The notes below the pieces were generated by a model. That model made no database searches, was not told the origin of the DNA, and saw only the letters and a list, made by a program, of their open reading frames with translations. DNA of 64,000 nucleotides from Rutidosis leptorrhynchoides (lineage: Eukaryota > Streptophyta > Magnoliopsida > Asterales > Asteraceae). The stretch lies in the NCBI RefSeq assembly GCF_046630445.1, contig NC_092341.1:293946001-294010000 (forward strand). The letters are read 5' to 3'. Shown one piece after another: positions 11,265-24,842 of this stretch. The first letter of the stretch is position 1. Each line of letters begins with the position of its first letter. A program made the translations under genes and the position numbers.

Positions 11265-11415
11265 TTTGTTACAGTGTTTTCAAATTGCCACATTACTCAA
11301 AATGCTACAGTGTTTTCGAAAATCACTATTTGCTACAGTGAAATTGACTTTGCTACAGTGAATTGCTACAGTAAAATTTGACTTTGCTACAGTAACTTTG
11401 CTACAGTAAAACACT
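11265..11415. repeat. TGCTACAGT short-motif cluster in S1
   Basis: At least seven copies of (T)GCTACAGT in about 150 bp, separated by 12-30 bp of AT-rich spacer. They lie in the upstream (U3-like) half of the LTR. Confidence 0.75.
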
Positions 11416-11789
11416 ATTATAAAAATGTGTTTTAACAAATAGCGAGACGATGATTTATAGAAGTAAATGACCAAAACACTCGAAAGTTTAAGATACACTT
11501 TGAGTGATATAATTAAGGGATAATTTAAGGCTATATTTTGACAAAGGTACGTGTCACGAAATGTAAAATGCAAGTTTTCTAAGCGTACGAAAATGCGTTC
11601 GAGAAACCGGAACCGGGACATAAGTCGAGTGATGACGTACGACTTATCGGACCAAAAATATCTAGTCTACTATGCACAAGAATAAAATATAATATATAAA
11701 TAATTATATTAATTATTTATATATTTATATTTATTTTATATTATGTCGACAAGCTAGGAGCCAAAACAATGTGAGCTGTCCCTGGTCCT

Positions 11790-11864
11790 CATGCGAGTCG
11801 CATGGCCAGAAGGCCATTTCCATGCGAGTCGCATGACTCCAGATTCCAGGCCAGGTACTATAAA
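11790..11864 (+). promoter_or_regulatory. S1 LTR promoter: two CATGCGAGTCGCATG palindromes before a TATA box
   Basis: Palindromes at 11790-11804 and 11821-11835 are 16 bp apart. TATAAA is at 11859-11864, 23 bp after the second. The layout nearly matches the Element E LTR. The promoter role is inferred from the arrangement. Confidence 0.55.
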
Positions 11865-11914
11865 TTCAGGTGTTTTGCTCGAATGAAAAATCAAATATAT
11901 ATTACTCCGTATAA

Positions 11915-11916
<2 letters not shown>

Positions 11917-11977
<61 letters not shown>
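11917..11977. repeat. (TTA)n microsatellite
   Basis: About 60 bp of uninterrupted TTA/ATT inside S1, about 50 bp after its TATA box. Confidence 0.9.
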
Positions 11978-11978
<1 letters not shown>

Positions 11979-13592
11979 GATTATTATTAATCTTATTAAT
12001 CTTAATATTAGTATTATTATTTTTGCGATACAAAAATAATAATGTACATCAAATATTACGACGGAGTGCTGTCCAAGTAATTTTCAAAATGAGTTTTCGA
12101 GCAAGCTAGAGCTAAGGAAATTATGGGTTATTGCCAAGGAGGTTATGGGTAATGTTCGGGGGTATTTTTTTTCTGAATCAAACCTCGTGTTTATCATCTC
12201 CGATGCGTCTACGTGCTTTCCTGCAATATTGTATATCAATATTAAACAGTGAGTTCATTTGATTCCCTTTTACTCTTTATATTTTTGGGACTGAGAATAC
12301 ATGCGCTATTTTTACAACTGCTTTATTAAATGCTTTTGAAATATATTTTTAACTGCGAATACATGCAAATGCTTTATTAACCGATATACAATATTTATAT
12401 GCGTGAGTTTCATTGATCTTTTTTTTAATTGCTTTTGCAATCTTTATATTTTTGGGCTGAGTATACATGCACTTTATTTTAAACGCAATGGATACAAGTA
12501 CATACTAAATTCTACACTGAGTTTGAACCGAAAATCCCTTAGCTTTGGTAACTAGTAACTGCCGGTTATAAGAACTGGTGGGCGCGAGTAGTTATATATG
12601 GATCCATAGGGCTTGACATCCCCGTTCGAGCTAGAGCGCTAGCCTTTTAACGGACGTATGCTATTTGAGAAGCGTACACGTTGGTTTGCATGTATTATTA
12701 AGATGATTATACAGAGGGTACAAATTATATAAACGTTAAAGTTTAGTTACCAGGGTGCTCAATTTTGTAGAACCGATTGATAAACGTTTCGGATGAAACA
12801 ACTGAAATCTTGTGGTCCACCTTTTATTTAAAACATAATGATAAACGTTTTGAATGAAACAACTGAACTTTTGTAATCCACATTGATATACGGATTATGT
12901 GTAATATTAAAACTATGAACTCACCAACCTTTGTGTTGACACTTGAAGCATGTTTATTCTCAGGTTTCTAGAAGTCTTCCGCTGTTTGCTCATACGTGAT
13001 ACAAGTTATGTGCTTGGAGTCATACATGCTATATACAAGAAACTTGCATTCATCAAACCATTACCATGTATCTTATTTTGACTGTATTGTCAACAGATGT
13101 ATTATTGTAAACCATTTAAATGGTGATTGTCTATACGTAGGAATCATCAGATGTAAAAAAACCTGGAATTTATATATTCATTTATGAAATACCTTTTCAA
13201 ACGAATGCAATGTTACAAAATGTATCACATAGAGGTCAAATACCTCGCAATGAAATCAATGAATGACGTGTTCGTCCATATGGATTTGGAGCGATCGTCA
13301 CAAATACTAATATTATTGATAAATATAATAGTTTTTATTATTTTCATATTCGTGATTTTGAATTAACATTTATAACAATACTTTTAATTATGATTTTTAC
13401 TTAATCTTAATTATATTATACTTAATTCATGAATTACTTGTAATATTTTTATTTCATGACTCTCTTCCGAATATTCTAATATCTTCAGATTTAAATTTAG
13501 GAAATAACATTAATAATACAATTAATGCTTAATACTAATACTAGTCTTAATACTAATGATAATAGTAATATTACTTGTTTTAATGTTAATAA

Positions 13593-14770
13593 CTAGTTAT
13601 CGAACCCTCGCTTCGCGCCGGGGGTTCGATTTTCAATGTATTTTATTGCGTTTAGTAAAATTATTTTGTGGCTAACGATGATGTCGTTGAAGCGCAACTC
13701 GAGTCGAACTAAAAGGTATAACCCGTGAGAGATTTAAATGTTATTTTAAATTAACAATATATGTGCATCTCCGCATTTCGCTATGGAATTGTCGACTTTT
13801 AAAAAATTTAACGCAAAATCAACGTGTATGAAAAGTACCCCAAATATTTAGCATTTTTTAAAAAGCGTTCGTTTTGCGTATAGCTAGTGACATTGTGTTC
13901 CTAAAATTATTTCGAGTTTAACGATGGTATCGGAAAAATTTAACTCGTTGCGAGCGAGAAAATATGACCCGTTGAATATTTGGGTGGAGTTTATTTAAGA
14001 TTTTTTATGAAAATGGTTATTTGACGCTTTACCCCCCTGTTTGGGGGTCGATTTGAAGTTTTCAAAAAAGTGTGGGGGGCTTTGTTGGTAAAATGAAATC
14101 TAGTTAAAGTTTTTAAAAAAATGTGAAAAGTCGAAAATGCCCCTGGTTACTATTCATAACTTTTGTCTATTAGTTAATACTAGTTATCGAACCCTCGCTT
14201 CGCGCCGGGGGTTCGGTTTTTAATGTATTTTATTGCATTTAGTAAAATTATTTTGTGGCTAACGATAATGTCATTGAAGCGCAGCTCGAGTCGAACTAAA
14301 AGGTATAACCCGTGAGAGATTTAAATATTATTTTAAATTAACAATATATGTGCATCTCCGCGTTTCGATATGGAATTGTCGACTTTTAAAAATTTAACGC
14401 AAAATCAACGTGTATGAAAAGTACCCCAAATATTTAGCGTTTTTTTAAAAGCGTCCATTTTGCGTATAGCTAGTGACATTGTGTTCCTACAATTATTTCG
14501 AGTTTAACGATGGTGTCGAAAAAATTTAACTCGTTGCGAGCGAGAAGATATGACCCGTTGAATATTTGGGTGGAGTTTATTTAAAATTTTTTATGAAAAT
14601 AGTTATTTGACACTTTCCCCCCTGTTTGGGGGGTCGATTTGAATTTTTCAAAAAAGTGTGGGGGGCGTTGTTAGTAAAATGAAATTTAGTTAGAATTAAA
14701 AAAAAAGATAAGAAGTCGAAAATGCCCCTGATTACTATTCATAACTTTTGTCTATTAGTTAATATGTAAA
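13593..14770 (-). mobile_element. Tandem pair of non-autonomous Helitron-like copies
   Basis: Copy 1 is 13593-14179 and copy 2 is 14180-14764. Read on the minus strand each ends in a hairpin with ATCGAACCC/GGGTTCGAT-type arms followed by ATAACTAG; after copy 1 comes a host T. The undisturbed site is in the other Element A LTR near 26545, and removing 13593-14770 restores it with an A|T junction. The minus-strand 5' end reads TT instead of TC, so one end is mutated or the call is slightly off. No coding capacity. The copies differ by small indels and substitutions. Confidence 0.6.
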
Positions 14771-15011
14771 TGTTCATAATATTCATGTTAGTAGTAACAT
14801 AACTATAATCTTAATCCTAATATTTAGTAATAACAGTAGTAATATAATAATAATAATAATACTAATAGTAATAATAATGTTAATACTAATAATATTAGAA
14901 ATGTTAATAATATAAACTATATTAATCATAATAATTTTTATGACTAGGTTATTAATAATAATGATAATAGTTAGCAATACATTAATATTAGTAAGTAACA
15001 ATAAACACATC

Positions 15012-15104
<93 letters not shown>

Positions 15105-15127
15105 TTAATAGTAATAATAATAATAAT
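15012..15127. repeat. (TAA)n microsatellite in Element A 3' LTR
   Basis: About 116 bp of TAA units. The matching run in the other LTR (26783-26973) is longer and begins with ACA units. Confidence 0.9.
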
Positions 15128-15156
15128 GAAGAATAATTACAACCTTTAAAGAAACC

Positions 15157-15240
15157 AAAAAAAGAATTCGCCACTAGAGAGACTCGAACCCGCGACCTTT
15201 TGAAACCCGGCACCCCACTTAACCAGCTGGGCTGATGCCC
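15157..15240 (-). other. tRNA-like cassette in Element A 3' LTR
   Basis: On the minus strand an A-box-like CAGCCCAGCTG (15224-15234) and a B box GGGTTCGAGTC (15181-15191) are followed by seven Ts (15157-15163). Spacing is that of a tRNA gene. A full cloverleaf is not evident, so I do not call a tRNA. Confidence 0.6.
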
Positions 15241-16619
15241 GTTTTCTGTTTTTAAATCCCCTCAAAATTTATTATAACCTGTATTCTGTTTATGCTCCTT
15301 CATCTTCTCCAGTAAATAAATCAATCGAGCAGACATGTAACGATCAGGGATCAATCCCTATTTTATATAATTTTAGTGTTTATAAATGATACATAAACGA
15401 CTAGTGATCAATTCAATTAATTAAAACAAAAAAAATTTAAATGAAACTGAATAAGCTTGCTGCTGTCGCAGTTTTTTAACAAAACAAAAAAATTGATTTT
15501 CGATTTTAAGAGCGTTTTAACAAAAAACTTCCTATACGAAATAGTTTGGAAATCATGTATACAAACTTTAGGAATCATCAATTGTTCCATAAACTCAAAA
15601 ACGAACTCGAATTTCCTTATGAACAAATTGTTTGACTTTTTAATTTATATGTTTGACTCCAAAATTCAAACTCAATATTAAAAATTGGAGCTTAAGCTTT
15701 TGCAGATAGTTGGAGTAGAAGATTTAAAGAACAACTGCATTTACACATTTTGAAGATTTTTCATTTTCGACGTTTTTGAAAAATTGAAACAAAACAGAGA
15801 ACTGAAACTGTATTTCTTCGATTTTTAATTTAACTACGACAGATTGAGCTGTTATAATTGATAATTGATATTGGTAAATTAAATTCATGTGGGTTTGTCA
15901 AATAATATGAGTTAAGTGATTGCCTTATACTGAAAATATATCGGCAGAATATTCGAAACAAAAGGAAGAAACCAAAAAAAAAAATATAGTCAGATAGAGA
16001 TGGCGTACCAATCTGTTCCTATATATATTATTTAATTTATCAGCTAATTTTAATAGATCAGATATTGATTCTATGAATCTGGTTTTATTTATCATGATTT
16101 ATATATAATTGATGTTAATAATTAATAAATACAAATATATAAATAATAATAATACTTTCAATAATAATAACAATAATAATATAAACAGCAAGTATAATGT
16201 TAATTATTAACAATATTGTTAATAATGATATTAATAATATTAATGATAATAATAAATTGTATTATAATAATAACAATAATTATAATAGTTTACTGATTTT
16301 AGTAATACTGATTATACTTTCAATCATAATAATAATATTATAACAAATTAAATGTAACAATTTCATATCTACATTTTATATATAGTAGTATTAATAATAT
16401 CAATATAATATTAATAATGAAAGTAACAAATAATAATATTAGTATAACAATTATATTTTTAATTTGTAAACACATTTACTATCTTAAAATTTATTAATTA
16501 TGTTTATTTAATAATTATCTCATTTATTATATGATAAAATTTATTGAATATCTAATATTTATATCTTACAATGTTATAATTTTTATTTATAGAAATCATA
16601 TATATAGATTATTTTTACT

Positions 16620-16622
<3 letters not shown>

Positions 16623-16696
<74 letters not shown>
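16623..16696. repeat. (TA)n microsatellite in Element A 3' LTR
   Basis: 74 bp of pure AT repeat. The matching run in the 5' LTR (32345-32546) is about 200 bp. Confidence 0.9.
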
Positions 16697-16699
<3 letters not shown>

Positions 16700-16804
16700 T
16701 ATGATAGTAACTTAATTATTCTATATATTATTTTATATTTTTAATTCTAATAATTATTTTGTATTTTATTATTTAACATTGTTATATATATACATATTTT
16801 CAAA

Positions 16805-16843
<39 letters not shown>

Positions 16844-19800
16844 TACATATAAATTTACACAATGGTTCGTGAATCGTCGGGAATAGTCAAGGACAAATGT
16901 ATACATGAACACAGTTCAAAGTTTTTTTGAGACTTCTGCATTACAGACTTTGCTTATCATATCGAAATCAAATAAGTTTCAAGTTTAAATTTGGTCAGAA
17001 ATTCCCGGGTCATCACAGTACCTATCCGTTAAAGAAATTTCGTCCCGAAATTTAAAAGAGGTCGTCATGACTAACAATAAATATGTTTTCCTGACGAATA
17101 TGAGCTGATAAATAGAGTTTTATCATTATTGAATAATACAGATAAAATAATTCGATTATTCGAAGAGCACGAATGAAGCTATCACAAAAGAGTGAAATGA
17201 ATAAATGAAGTTTCGTTTTAATTTTTGACGTTGTCTTGGTTGAATTCCAAAATTCAAGGGATATAAAGAAAATCTTCGAAATCTAAAAGATTTGATTCTT
17301 CGGCGAGTAAAGAAATTAAGATCTCTGTAATTAAATACGGTGATCCATCTTGATTACACTGTCTGATATTTCCATTATAATTTAAGCTCTTCCGTTCCAT
17401 TATTTTCACCATTCTTACACTTTCTTCCTTTATTCATACACCCAATAGATTGTGAAAATGTTTAATCCAGTTCTAATACTTGATATTTTTCCTAATTATC
17501 ATTTCCGTCATCCTTCTTTCCAATCTTCCGCCAGAGAATTCTGTTTACTTCTACTATTACCTTGGGTGATACTCTTCTTAATTATACCGTGTCTTTATAT
17601 TGCTATTCTTATTAATATCCATGGTTTGTGACCTCCGTGTTGTTATTGAGCTTTATATTTTCTCTTATATTTTGGAGCTCTTTGCCTTTTTATTCTCCTC
17701 TCGACCTCTAGTAAAGCGAGTGAAGGTCCAGAATTCATAAGTATGTAACCTCGAATGAACTTTATGTTCTAAACAAGAAAGAACGAAATCGCACGATTTG
17801 ATTTGTCAAATTACCTGAATCACTGAGAATAGAACTATCAAGAATATACCTTCTTGATATGTTCAGAAGTTAAGCAGAATGAAAGAGTTACGTAACATGG
17901 CACATAATGACGTTATGATCTGTGAATCATCACGTCCCATTAGAAACTCAGCATGAATTACTGTAATATAATCACGTTGATCAAGTGTCATTATATTATA
18001 CTAACTCATTCATCAGTTCCTAACATTACTTCAATAACATTCATATTTTAAGCTCGAAAGTTTACAGAATGTAGAAACTAACAGTTTCTATATGATGTAA
18101 CACTGATAGCATGAAGAGATAAATAATTTCGGACGAGAATATTTATGAAAATATCCTCAGAAATATCGAAGATATTAATGATGATATTTTGAAATTTCTA
18201 AGTTCGATGGTTGATGAAGAAAGATTTTCCGCAAGATTTTAACATGACTTTGGAGCAGGATATTCTCTAAAGATTTCATCTGATCCCGAATTACCTGGAT
18301 TCTTTGAATATAGGGTTTGGTCCTTGTATATGTCCTTGGTCTCCTTCATAGTTCGCTCAATTTGTTTTTCAGTACCAAATTTTCTATCGAGCGTCCTTAA
18401 CACTCTTTTCTTTATCATCAAACTTTTGGCCGTTTAGGCCATCTATTATTTTTCTGTTTTCTCTGCATTTAATGCTACGATATCTGAACCATCGGTTATC
18501 AATCCGAGGTGGTTTCAGGAGAATTGTGTTTTTAGATGATTAAACGCTGATGATAATATGGTGGAATATGAAAGGTTCCCCGGTAACAATAAAAGAGCAT
18601 GCATATATGTCAAGGTTATAATAAGGTTGTTTCGAACGAAAAGTCGAAGTTGACTTGTTGAAGCTGTGACAAATTTGGCTAATTTGAAGATATTGCAAAG
18701 TTATTTTCGGTAATAATAACGCTAAAGGAATTTAGCACAGCTACGTGTTAAACGTTTACTCAGTTTTCGAGAGTTTTTCAGATGCATAACTAAATGCGTC
18801 AATCTCTTCTTCCGTAGATGAAGTGCGGTTGGTTCATCCTCTCGGTTGAGGTATTTTCAAGAATCATGAAAGGTTTGAACGCAGATTGTAATCGTCAAGA
18901 TATAAATGAGGTTTAAGATGAAATCAAGTGGCAAACTTGAAGAGTTATTTAGTTTCATATATTATAATCAATATTTTAATTCATTTTAATTATCCAATGT
19001 TATTAGTCCACAGTCGATAGTCCACAGTTGACAGTCCAATAATTCATATATAGTTTAATATATAATATTCGAATTAATTAATACATATCGTGACCCGTGT
19101 ACATGTCTCAGACTCGATCACAACTTAAAGTATATATATTATTATAGAATCAACCTCAACCCTGTATAGCGAACTCTAACATTACAGCATATATAGAGTG
19201 TCTATGGTGATTCCAAATAATATATATATATGCGTCGATATGATATGTCAAAACCTTGTATACGTATCCCGATATTTAAATGCATAAATAACGGTATTTA
19301 AATGAAGATAAATAAAGTGCGTAAAATAAATAACAGAAATTAAATGACGATAAATAAAATTGCGAGAATTAAAATTGCGATAAAATAAATTGCGATAATT
19401 AAAATGTAATACAGAATTAACATTTAGCTAGGAACAGTTATCTAGGAACAGTTAGCATGGATTCTTAACAAAATTTCTCATGGTTAATTTGTTTGTTTCT
19501 AACAAATTTTTATTTTTGTCCAATATTTTCTTCATTATGCCACTTGTTGGATTCTAATAGATCAAAATTCAAATATGAAATTGAATGAATATGGTTATTC
19601 TGTGGTGAACGGATTTGTATATCGGTGGTTGTAAATATGATAGTAAATGACTGTTGAATTAGATTTGAAAGAATGTACAGTGTACTTATTAATGTGAAAT
19701 CTAAATATTCCTCGGGTATTATGTGACGACCCGGGAATTTTCGACTAAATTTAAACTTAATCTTTATATGATTTCGATACGATAAGCAAAGTATGTAATG

Positions 19801-21608
19801 TTGAGTCTAGAAAATTTTGAAACGATGTTCATATGTTCAATTGACCTTCGACTGCTCTCGACGATTCACGAACAATTAATTGTAAATAGATATGTGTGTA
19901 TGTATATATAAATAATAATTCAAAATATAATTTGAAGTATTATATGTTGTTGTTATTAAAAATTAATAAAATAAAGATATGATATTATAATAATTATTAT
20001 TTAAAATATATCTCTATATATAAATAAAGTATATTAAAAATAAATATTAAATGCTTGTAATACTCGTTTGATATTCCGATTGATATTAAGCAAGTTAAAT
20101 TCGAACTTATGTAATTTTTTAAAATAAAATGTGATCCGAAAATGAGTTATATAAGTTATAGGCTTATTAAAAGTATATTTAGGATCTAATTATTTAATTT
20201 TAACACTTTTTATATTTCACTCATAAATGAGAGAGACAGTTGATGTAATATTTATTTATTAAATTAATGACTGAATTTTATACCATAATGACCAAAATAA
20301 ATAAATAAAGTTAATTTAAAAATATGGGATTTTTTTCGAGAACTTTTATCCACCACTGAATTAACAACGGAGCGGGATATATCACTCTTGATAGAATTAT
20401 GAAGGCTGCTATAATCATAAACACGTTTAATGTGATTGAATTATTATAATATATTACTGTTTTCTTTTTCTATTCTCCACTAACTTATATGATACATAAA
20501 ATATGCAAAGGCAAATGTAAATTGAAAACTACATTTCTATTATTTGCTTTCTCTTAACCCGAAGCCATGTCCACCACAATCACTTTTCGGTTACTATTAT
20601 TAGAATTATTACTATTAACATATTTATATGTATTAATTATTAGTATTAATTAAATACGAATTTTAATGTCGATATAGAAAAAGGAAATCGGTTTCACATC
20701 CCTATCAGTATATTTATTTTTCTTTGTCCTGTCTCCTGTTTGCTCGTGATTTTTTTTTTTTTGTCGATACAACTGCAATACAAAACAATCAATCATCTTA
20801 TTTTATTGAAAAGAAGGCATTCGATTTCCACCATCCTTTATCAATTATCACTACCTCACCATTGAAACAACCTTCACCTTGTTTTTTTTGTTTTTTTTCT
20901 TCCTCTTTACCATCGTGATGCACCACTATCCAACACCAATTTATTTCCAACTCCTTCCTCTTATTTCTCAATCGAACGCTATCAAACACCACCTTCATCA
21001 AACCCCAAAAACATCATTGTGAACCACCATGATTACCACCTCAACACTCATCTTCACCGCCACCTGCAACACTATCAAAAATCTCACATAAAGTTATACC
21101 CTTCCAGCTGGTTCTCACGATACACATGAGTAATCTAAGTGGACTTGGATTGCTAGTGGAAAATGAATTATTATGAAGATAATTATGAAGAAGAACCCGT
21201 CATTTTTTTTTCTCTTCTTGCGGTCACTACTATACCACTTTTATGGGTTGTCAACTTGGTTATAAAGGATATTATATTTTCTTATACAGCCTTTTTTTTT
21301 TTACTATGCATGGGAACAAGTGGAGCTAAAAGGGTCGACCAACTTTACTTTTAAGGGACCGGAATTATTTTTTATTTATTTATTTTTTGTGATCATGAAT
21401 TAGAAGATGAAATAAATAATGATGATGTTGCGGATTAAAAAGTTGATGATGATGTTTGGTTACACGACAATGATGAAACATATATGATGGTTACGTTTAT
21501 GTATGATGTTAGATTAATGATAATGGTTAGATGGTATTACGATGATGAAGAAAACTGAATTACGATTTAAATAAAAATAAAGAGGTAATTATTTCAGTAA
21601 AACACAAG

Positions 21609-21691
21609 ATAGATCGAGTGGTTTGGGGTGAGGGTGTTGAACATGAGGTCATGGGTTCGAAACTAGGAGTTTGCATATATATTTTCTTTTT
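21609..21691 (+). other. tRNA-like cassette 1 in S2
   Basis: A-box-like AGATCGAGTGG (21611-21621), B box GGGTTCGAAAC (21653-21663) and T-runs at 21682-21691. A degenerate tRNA-derived unit. Confidence 0.45.
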
Positions 21692-21913
21692 CTTCAATAA
21701 GATGTCTTAAGAGTTGGGTCAGTTGGGCTTCAAATACTGATAATTGGGCCGTGTTCTTTGTTATGATTCAAAGACGTTTGGGCCTAGCTGCTGTGGGCTT
21801 GTACCAAACTGATTTCAAGTAATGAAATCGATGAGGATGGATAGGTTTAGAAGAAGGAAACAGAAAAATTGGTTTATCAGATATTAAATTCGTGTAATTT
21901 CAGAAAAACCAAG

Positions 21914-21988
21914 ACAGACGAATGGTTTAGGAGTAGTTTGGGTTATTGTGAGGTCTTGGGTTCGAGCCCCGTCTAAGCATTTCTTTTT
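21914..21988 (+). other. tRNA-like cassette 2 in S2
   Basis: A-box-like CAGACGAATGG (21915-21925), B box GGGTTCGAGCC (21958-21968), a T arm that pairs at about four of five positions, and five Ts at 21984-21988. Confidence 0.55.
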
Positions 21989-23727
21989 AGAAGAAGCTTG
22001 GAAAGGGTATACTCTTTTATTTTATTTCTATCCTTATTATTATTATTATTAGTAATTATTAATTATTAATTATAATGATCATAATTATTATTATTATTAT
22101 GATTGTTATTATTATTGTTATTAGTAGTATTATAATTATTATTATTATCACCATACTTAAAAGTATTAAAAATCATTATTATCATTAGTATAATTATCAT
22201 TTATATGATTATGTTTATTATTATTAGTAACCTAAGTATTATTATAAATATTATCACTATTATTATCATTATGATTATCATTAATAGTATCGTTATTATT
22301 AAAAATTGTTAACATTATTATCATTTTTATTAAAATTATTATTTTACTATCATTAAAACTACCATTATTGTTATTAGCAGTATTATCTATATTATTATTA
22401 TTAAAATAATTATGATTACTAAAATAAAAAGTTTTAATAACATTGTTAAAGTTATAGGTATAGAACTAATGATTTTATATACAAAAATATATTTAAATTA
22501 CATAACTTAACTATATTAATATATCTGCTTATATAAAATGAAAATATATATAAATAAATAATGAAACTTATAAATTATTAATTTAACAAATACATCATTA
22601 ATAATAAATAGATTCATTCGATTACGAGTATATGTTATACACAAATGATATAGGTTCGTGAATCCGAGGCCAACCCTACATTTGTTCAATGTCGTTATAT
22701 GTATTTTTACTACAAAATACAATATGTGAGTTTCATTTGCTCTCTTTTTAAATGCTTTTGCAATGTATATTTTTGTGACTAAGAATACATGCGCTACTTT
22801 TATAACTGTTTTACGAAATAGACACAAGTACTTAAAACTACATTCTATGGCTGGATTATTAAACCGAATATGCCCCTTTTTAGTCAGGTAATCTAAGAAT
22901 TAGGGAACAGTCACCCTAATTGACGCGAATCCTAAAGATAGATCTATCGGGCCCAACAAGCCCCATCCAAAGTACCAGATGCTTTAGTATTTTAAAATTT
23001 ATATCATGTCCGAAGGAGGATCCCGAAATGATGGGGATATTCTAATATGCATATTGTGAATGTCGGTTACCAGGTGTTCAATCCATATGAATGATATTTT
23101 TGTCTCTATGCATGGGACGTATATTTATGAGAAATGGAAATATGAAATCTTGTGGTCTATTAAAATTATGAAATGATTATTTATGTTAAACTAATGAACT
23201 CACCAACCTTTTGGTTGACACTTTAAAGCATGTTTATTCTCAGGTACGAAAGAAATCTTCCGCTGTGCATTTGCTCATCTTAGAGATATTATTTGGAGTC
23301 ATTCATGACATATTTCAAAAGATGTTGCATTCGAGTCGTTGAGTTCATCAAGATTATTATTAAGTCAATTAGAATAAGATATATTACGAAATTTTATGCA
23401 TGTTGTCAACTTTCGATGTAATGAAAGATTGTCTTTTCAAAAACGAATGCAATGTTTGTAAAATGTATCATATAGAGGTCAAGTACCTCGCGATGTAATC
23501 AACTGTTGTGAATTGTTTATAATCGATATGGACTTCGTCCGGATGGATTAGGACGGGTCGCTTCATATTACCTACCCGTTAAAATATTTTCACCATTAAC
23601 AGTTTGTACGAAAGAGTTTTTAATTACAATCTTTATGAAACAATATATATACATATATATTTTCTTCAGACATAATCATGGATTTAATGAGTTAATATGA
23701 TATTAAACTCATTTGATTTACGTTAGA

Positions 23728-23893
23728 ACAAGAATATATAATCTCTAAAACATTAAAGATTACATATTCGCCATGTTGAACGAAGATAAATGATGTAGAA
23801 CGTCATGTAGAACGATGACGTTCTACATCATTTATCTTCGTTCAACATGGCGAATATGTAATCTCTAATGTTTTGGAGATTATATATTCTTGT
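23728..23893. repeat. Near-perfect 78-bp inverted repeat with 10-bp spacer
   Basis: Arms 23728-23805 and 23816-23893 differ at only two positions, and the inner 49 bp (23757-23805 with 23816-23864) pair perfectly around the spacer TGTAGAACGA. Transcription from either strand would give a long hairpin. It overlaps the end of the decayed ORF of Element A. Confidence 0.9.
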
Positions 23894-24412
23894 ATGCTCG
23901 GGGTACCGATTGTGATGTTGAGGCATGTGTTGTTGTGGTTTGTGTTGTTGCTGGTGGTACAGTTGATGCCGTTGATGTTGTTGAAGCTGGTAAATTTTGC
24001 GCCATATTTTCTAAGGCTACAACTCGGAAACTCATTGACTTTATTACTCCGGGATGATTGTCGGTATGAATGAGTGAATGAATAAGGTTTTGAATCTGAC
24101 TTGTGATATAGTCGTGGCGAGACACTCTGGAAATGAGAGAGAAAATGATGTTACGAACAGGTTCTCCGGTAAGTGCTTCAGGTTCTTCACCAAGAGCGCA
24201 GGTTGGTGAGTGGAAAGGATCGCCTTCTTCTCGTCTCCATTGATTTAGTCGACTACGAAACCATCAGATGAATTGGGGATGGTTGATTGGTTGATTCATT
24301 CCGGTGACACTGCTTTCGGAGCTTGAGTGAAACTCTATGTCGGAATGGCTGTCGGATTAACTATCGGAATAGTTATCGGAATCTAAGGGACTCGAACTGG
24401 TTGAGGGACTCA
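23880..24412 (-). pseudogene. Decayed Element A ORF, relative of Element D ORF B
   Basis: Read leftward from an ATG at 24412, the frames contain RLNQWRREEGDPFH, LGEEPEALTGEPVRN and VVALENM blocks like those of the intact 188-residue protein at 44533-45099. At least two in-frame stops (near 24360 and 24270) break it. The end runs into the inverted repeat. No known domain. Confidence 0.7.
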
Positions 24413-24830
24413 TCTCGTACGATCAGATGAAGGATTTCCGATAAGGAATAGAATAGGATGTAGATTAGTACCCTGCAATACATAATTTACATATGCATAT
24501 ATAATACTAAAATCCCATAAGTTATGGAGGAATCTACGGAAGCTGTCAGGCAAAGTCTACAGTAACAGATATGCTAAGATATGAATTAGCAGATACGCTA
24601 AGATACGAATTTTGTCTATACACTATTCATGCAATCATTGCAGTAAGATGTGTCTAGACTACGAATGATAAGCAGGTAATTTCCTAAGGATGATAAGCAG
24701 ATGATTTCTGACACGAAATGATAAGCAAAACTTTTGACATGCAGACACGGTCGAAGTCCAGACTTACTAATGCATCCTAACGACTTATCAGTTAGACACA
24801 CTAATGCAGACCTGGTTCGCTAAGACCACC

Positions 24831-24842
24831 GCTCTGATACCA
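24831..24842 (-). other. Element A primer-binding site (tRNA-Met type)
   Basis: TGGTATCAGAGC on the minus strand, two bases inside the 5' LTR. It is the complement of an initiator tRNA-Met 3' end, the common primer of plant gypsy and copia elements. Confidence 0.85.

Larger units (their letters stand above)
10807..13302 (+). mobile_element. Solo LTR S1 (2496 bp)
   Basis: Starts TGTGATGACCC, ends GATCGTCACA, and is flanked by AATAC on both sides (10802-10806 and 13303-13307). The uninterrupted site is in the other Element A LTR near 26252-26262. There is no second LTR or internal region, so it is a product of LTR-LTR recombination. It carries a TGCTACAGT array, paired palindromes and a TATA box. 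It contains no gene, only short frames. Confidence 0.85.
4514..17017 (-). repeat. Element A 3' LTR (interrupted)
   Basis: 4514-5040 matches 24845-25371 of the other LTR. The sequence resumes at about 10746, matching 26204 onward, so about 832 bp are missing around Element B. It is further interrupted by S1 (10807-13302) and the Helitron pair (13593-14770). The remainder, 14771-17017, runs to the terminal CATCACA. It contains a tRNA-like cassette (15157-15240), a (TAA)n run and a (TA)n run. Confidence 0.8.
19722..23565 (+). mobile_element. Solo LTR S2 (3844 bp)
   Basis: Starts TGTGACGACCC, ends GGGTCGCTTCA, and is flanked by TATTA (19717-19721 and 23566-23570). The empty site is the uninterrupted 'cgggtattacctacccgtt' in Element D near 43926. 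It carries two tRNA-like cassettes (21609-21691 and 21914-21988). I see no gene: the short frames near 20724-21354 are low-complexity. Confidence 0.85.

Noticed and set aside
14783..15213. Open frames rich in Ile, Leu, Asn or Tyr over microsatellites (also 25716-26098, 26745-27053, 28648-29226, 32255-32554, 40179-40563)
   Set aside because: They are translations of (TAA)n and (TA)n repeats or AT-rich LTR sequence, open in several frames and both strands.
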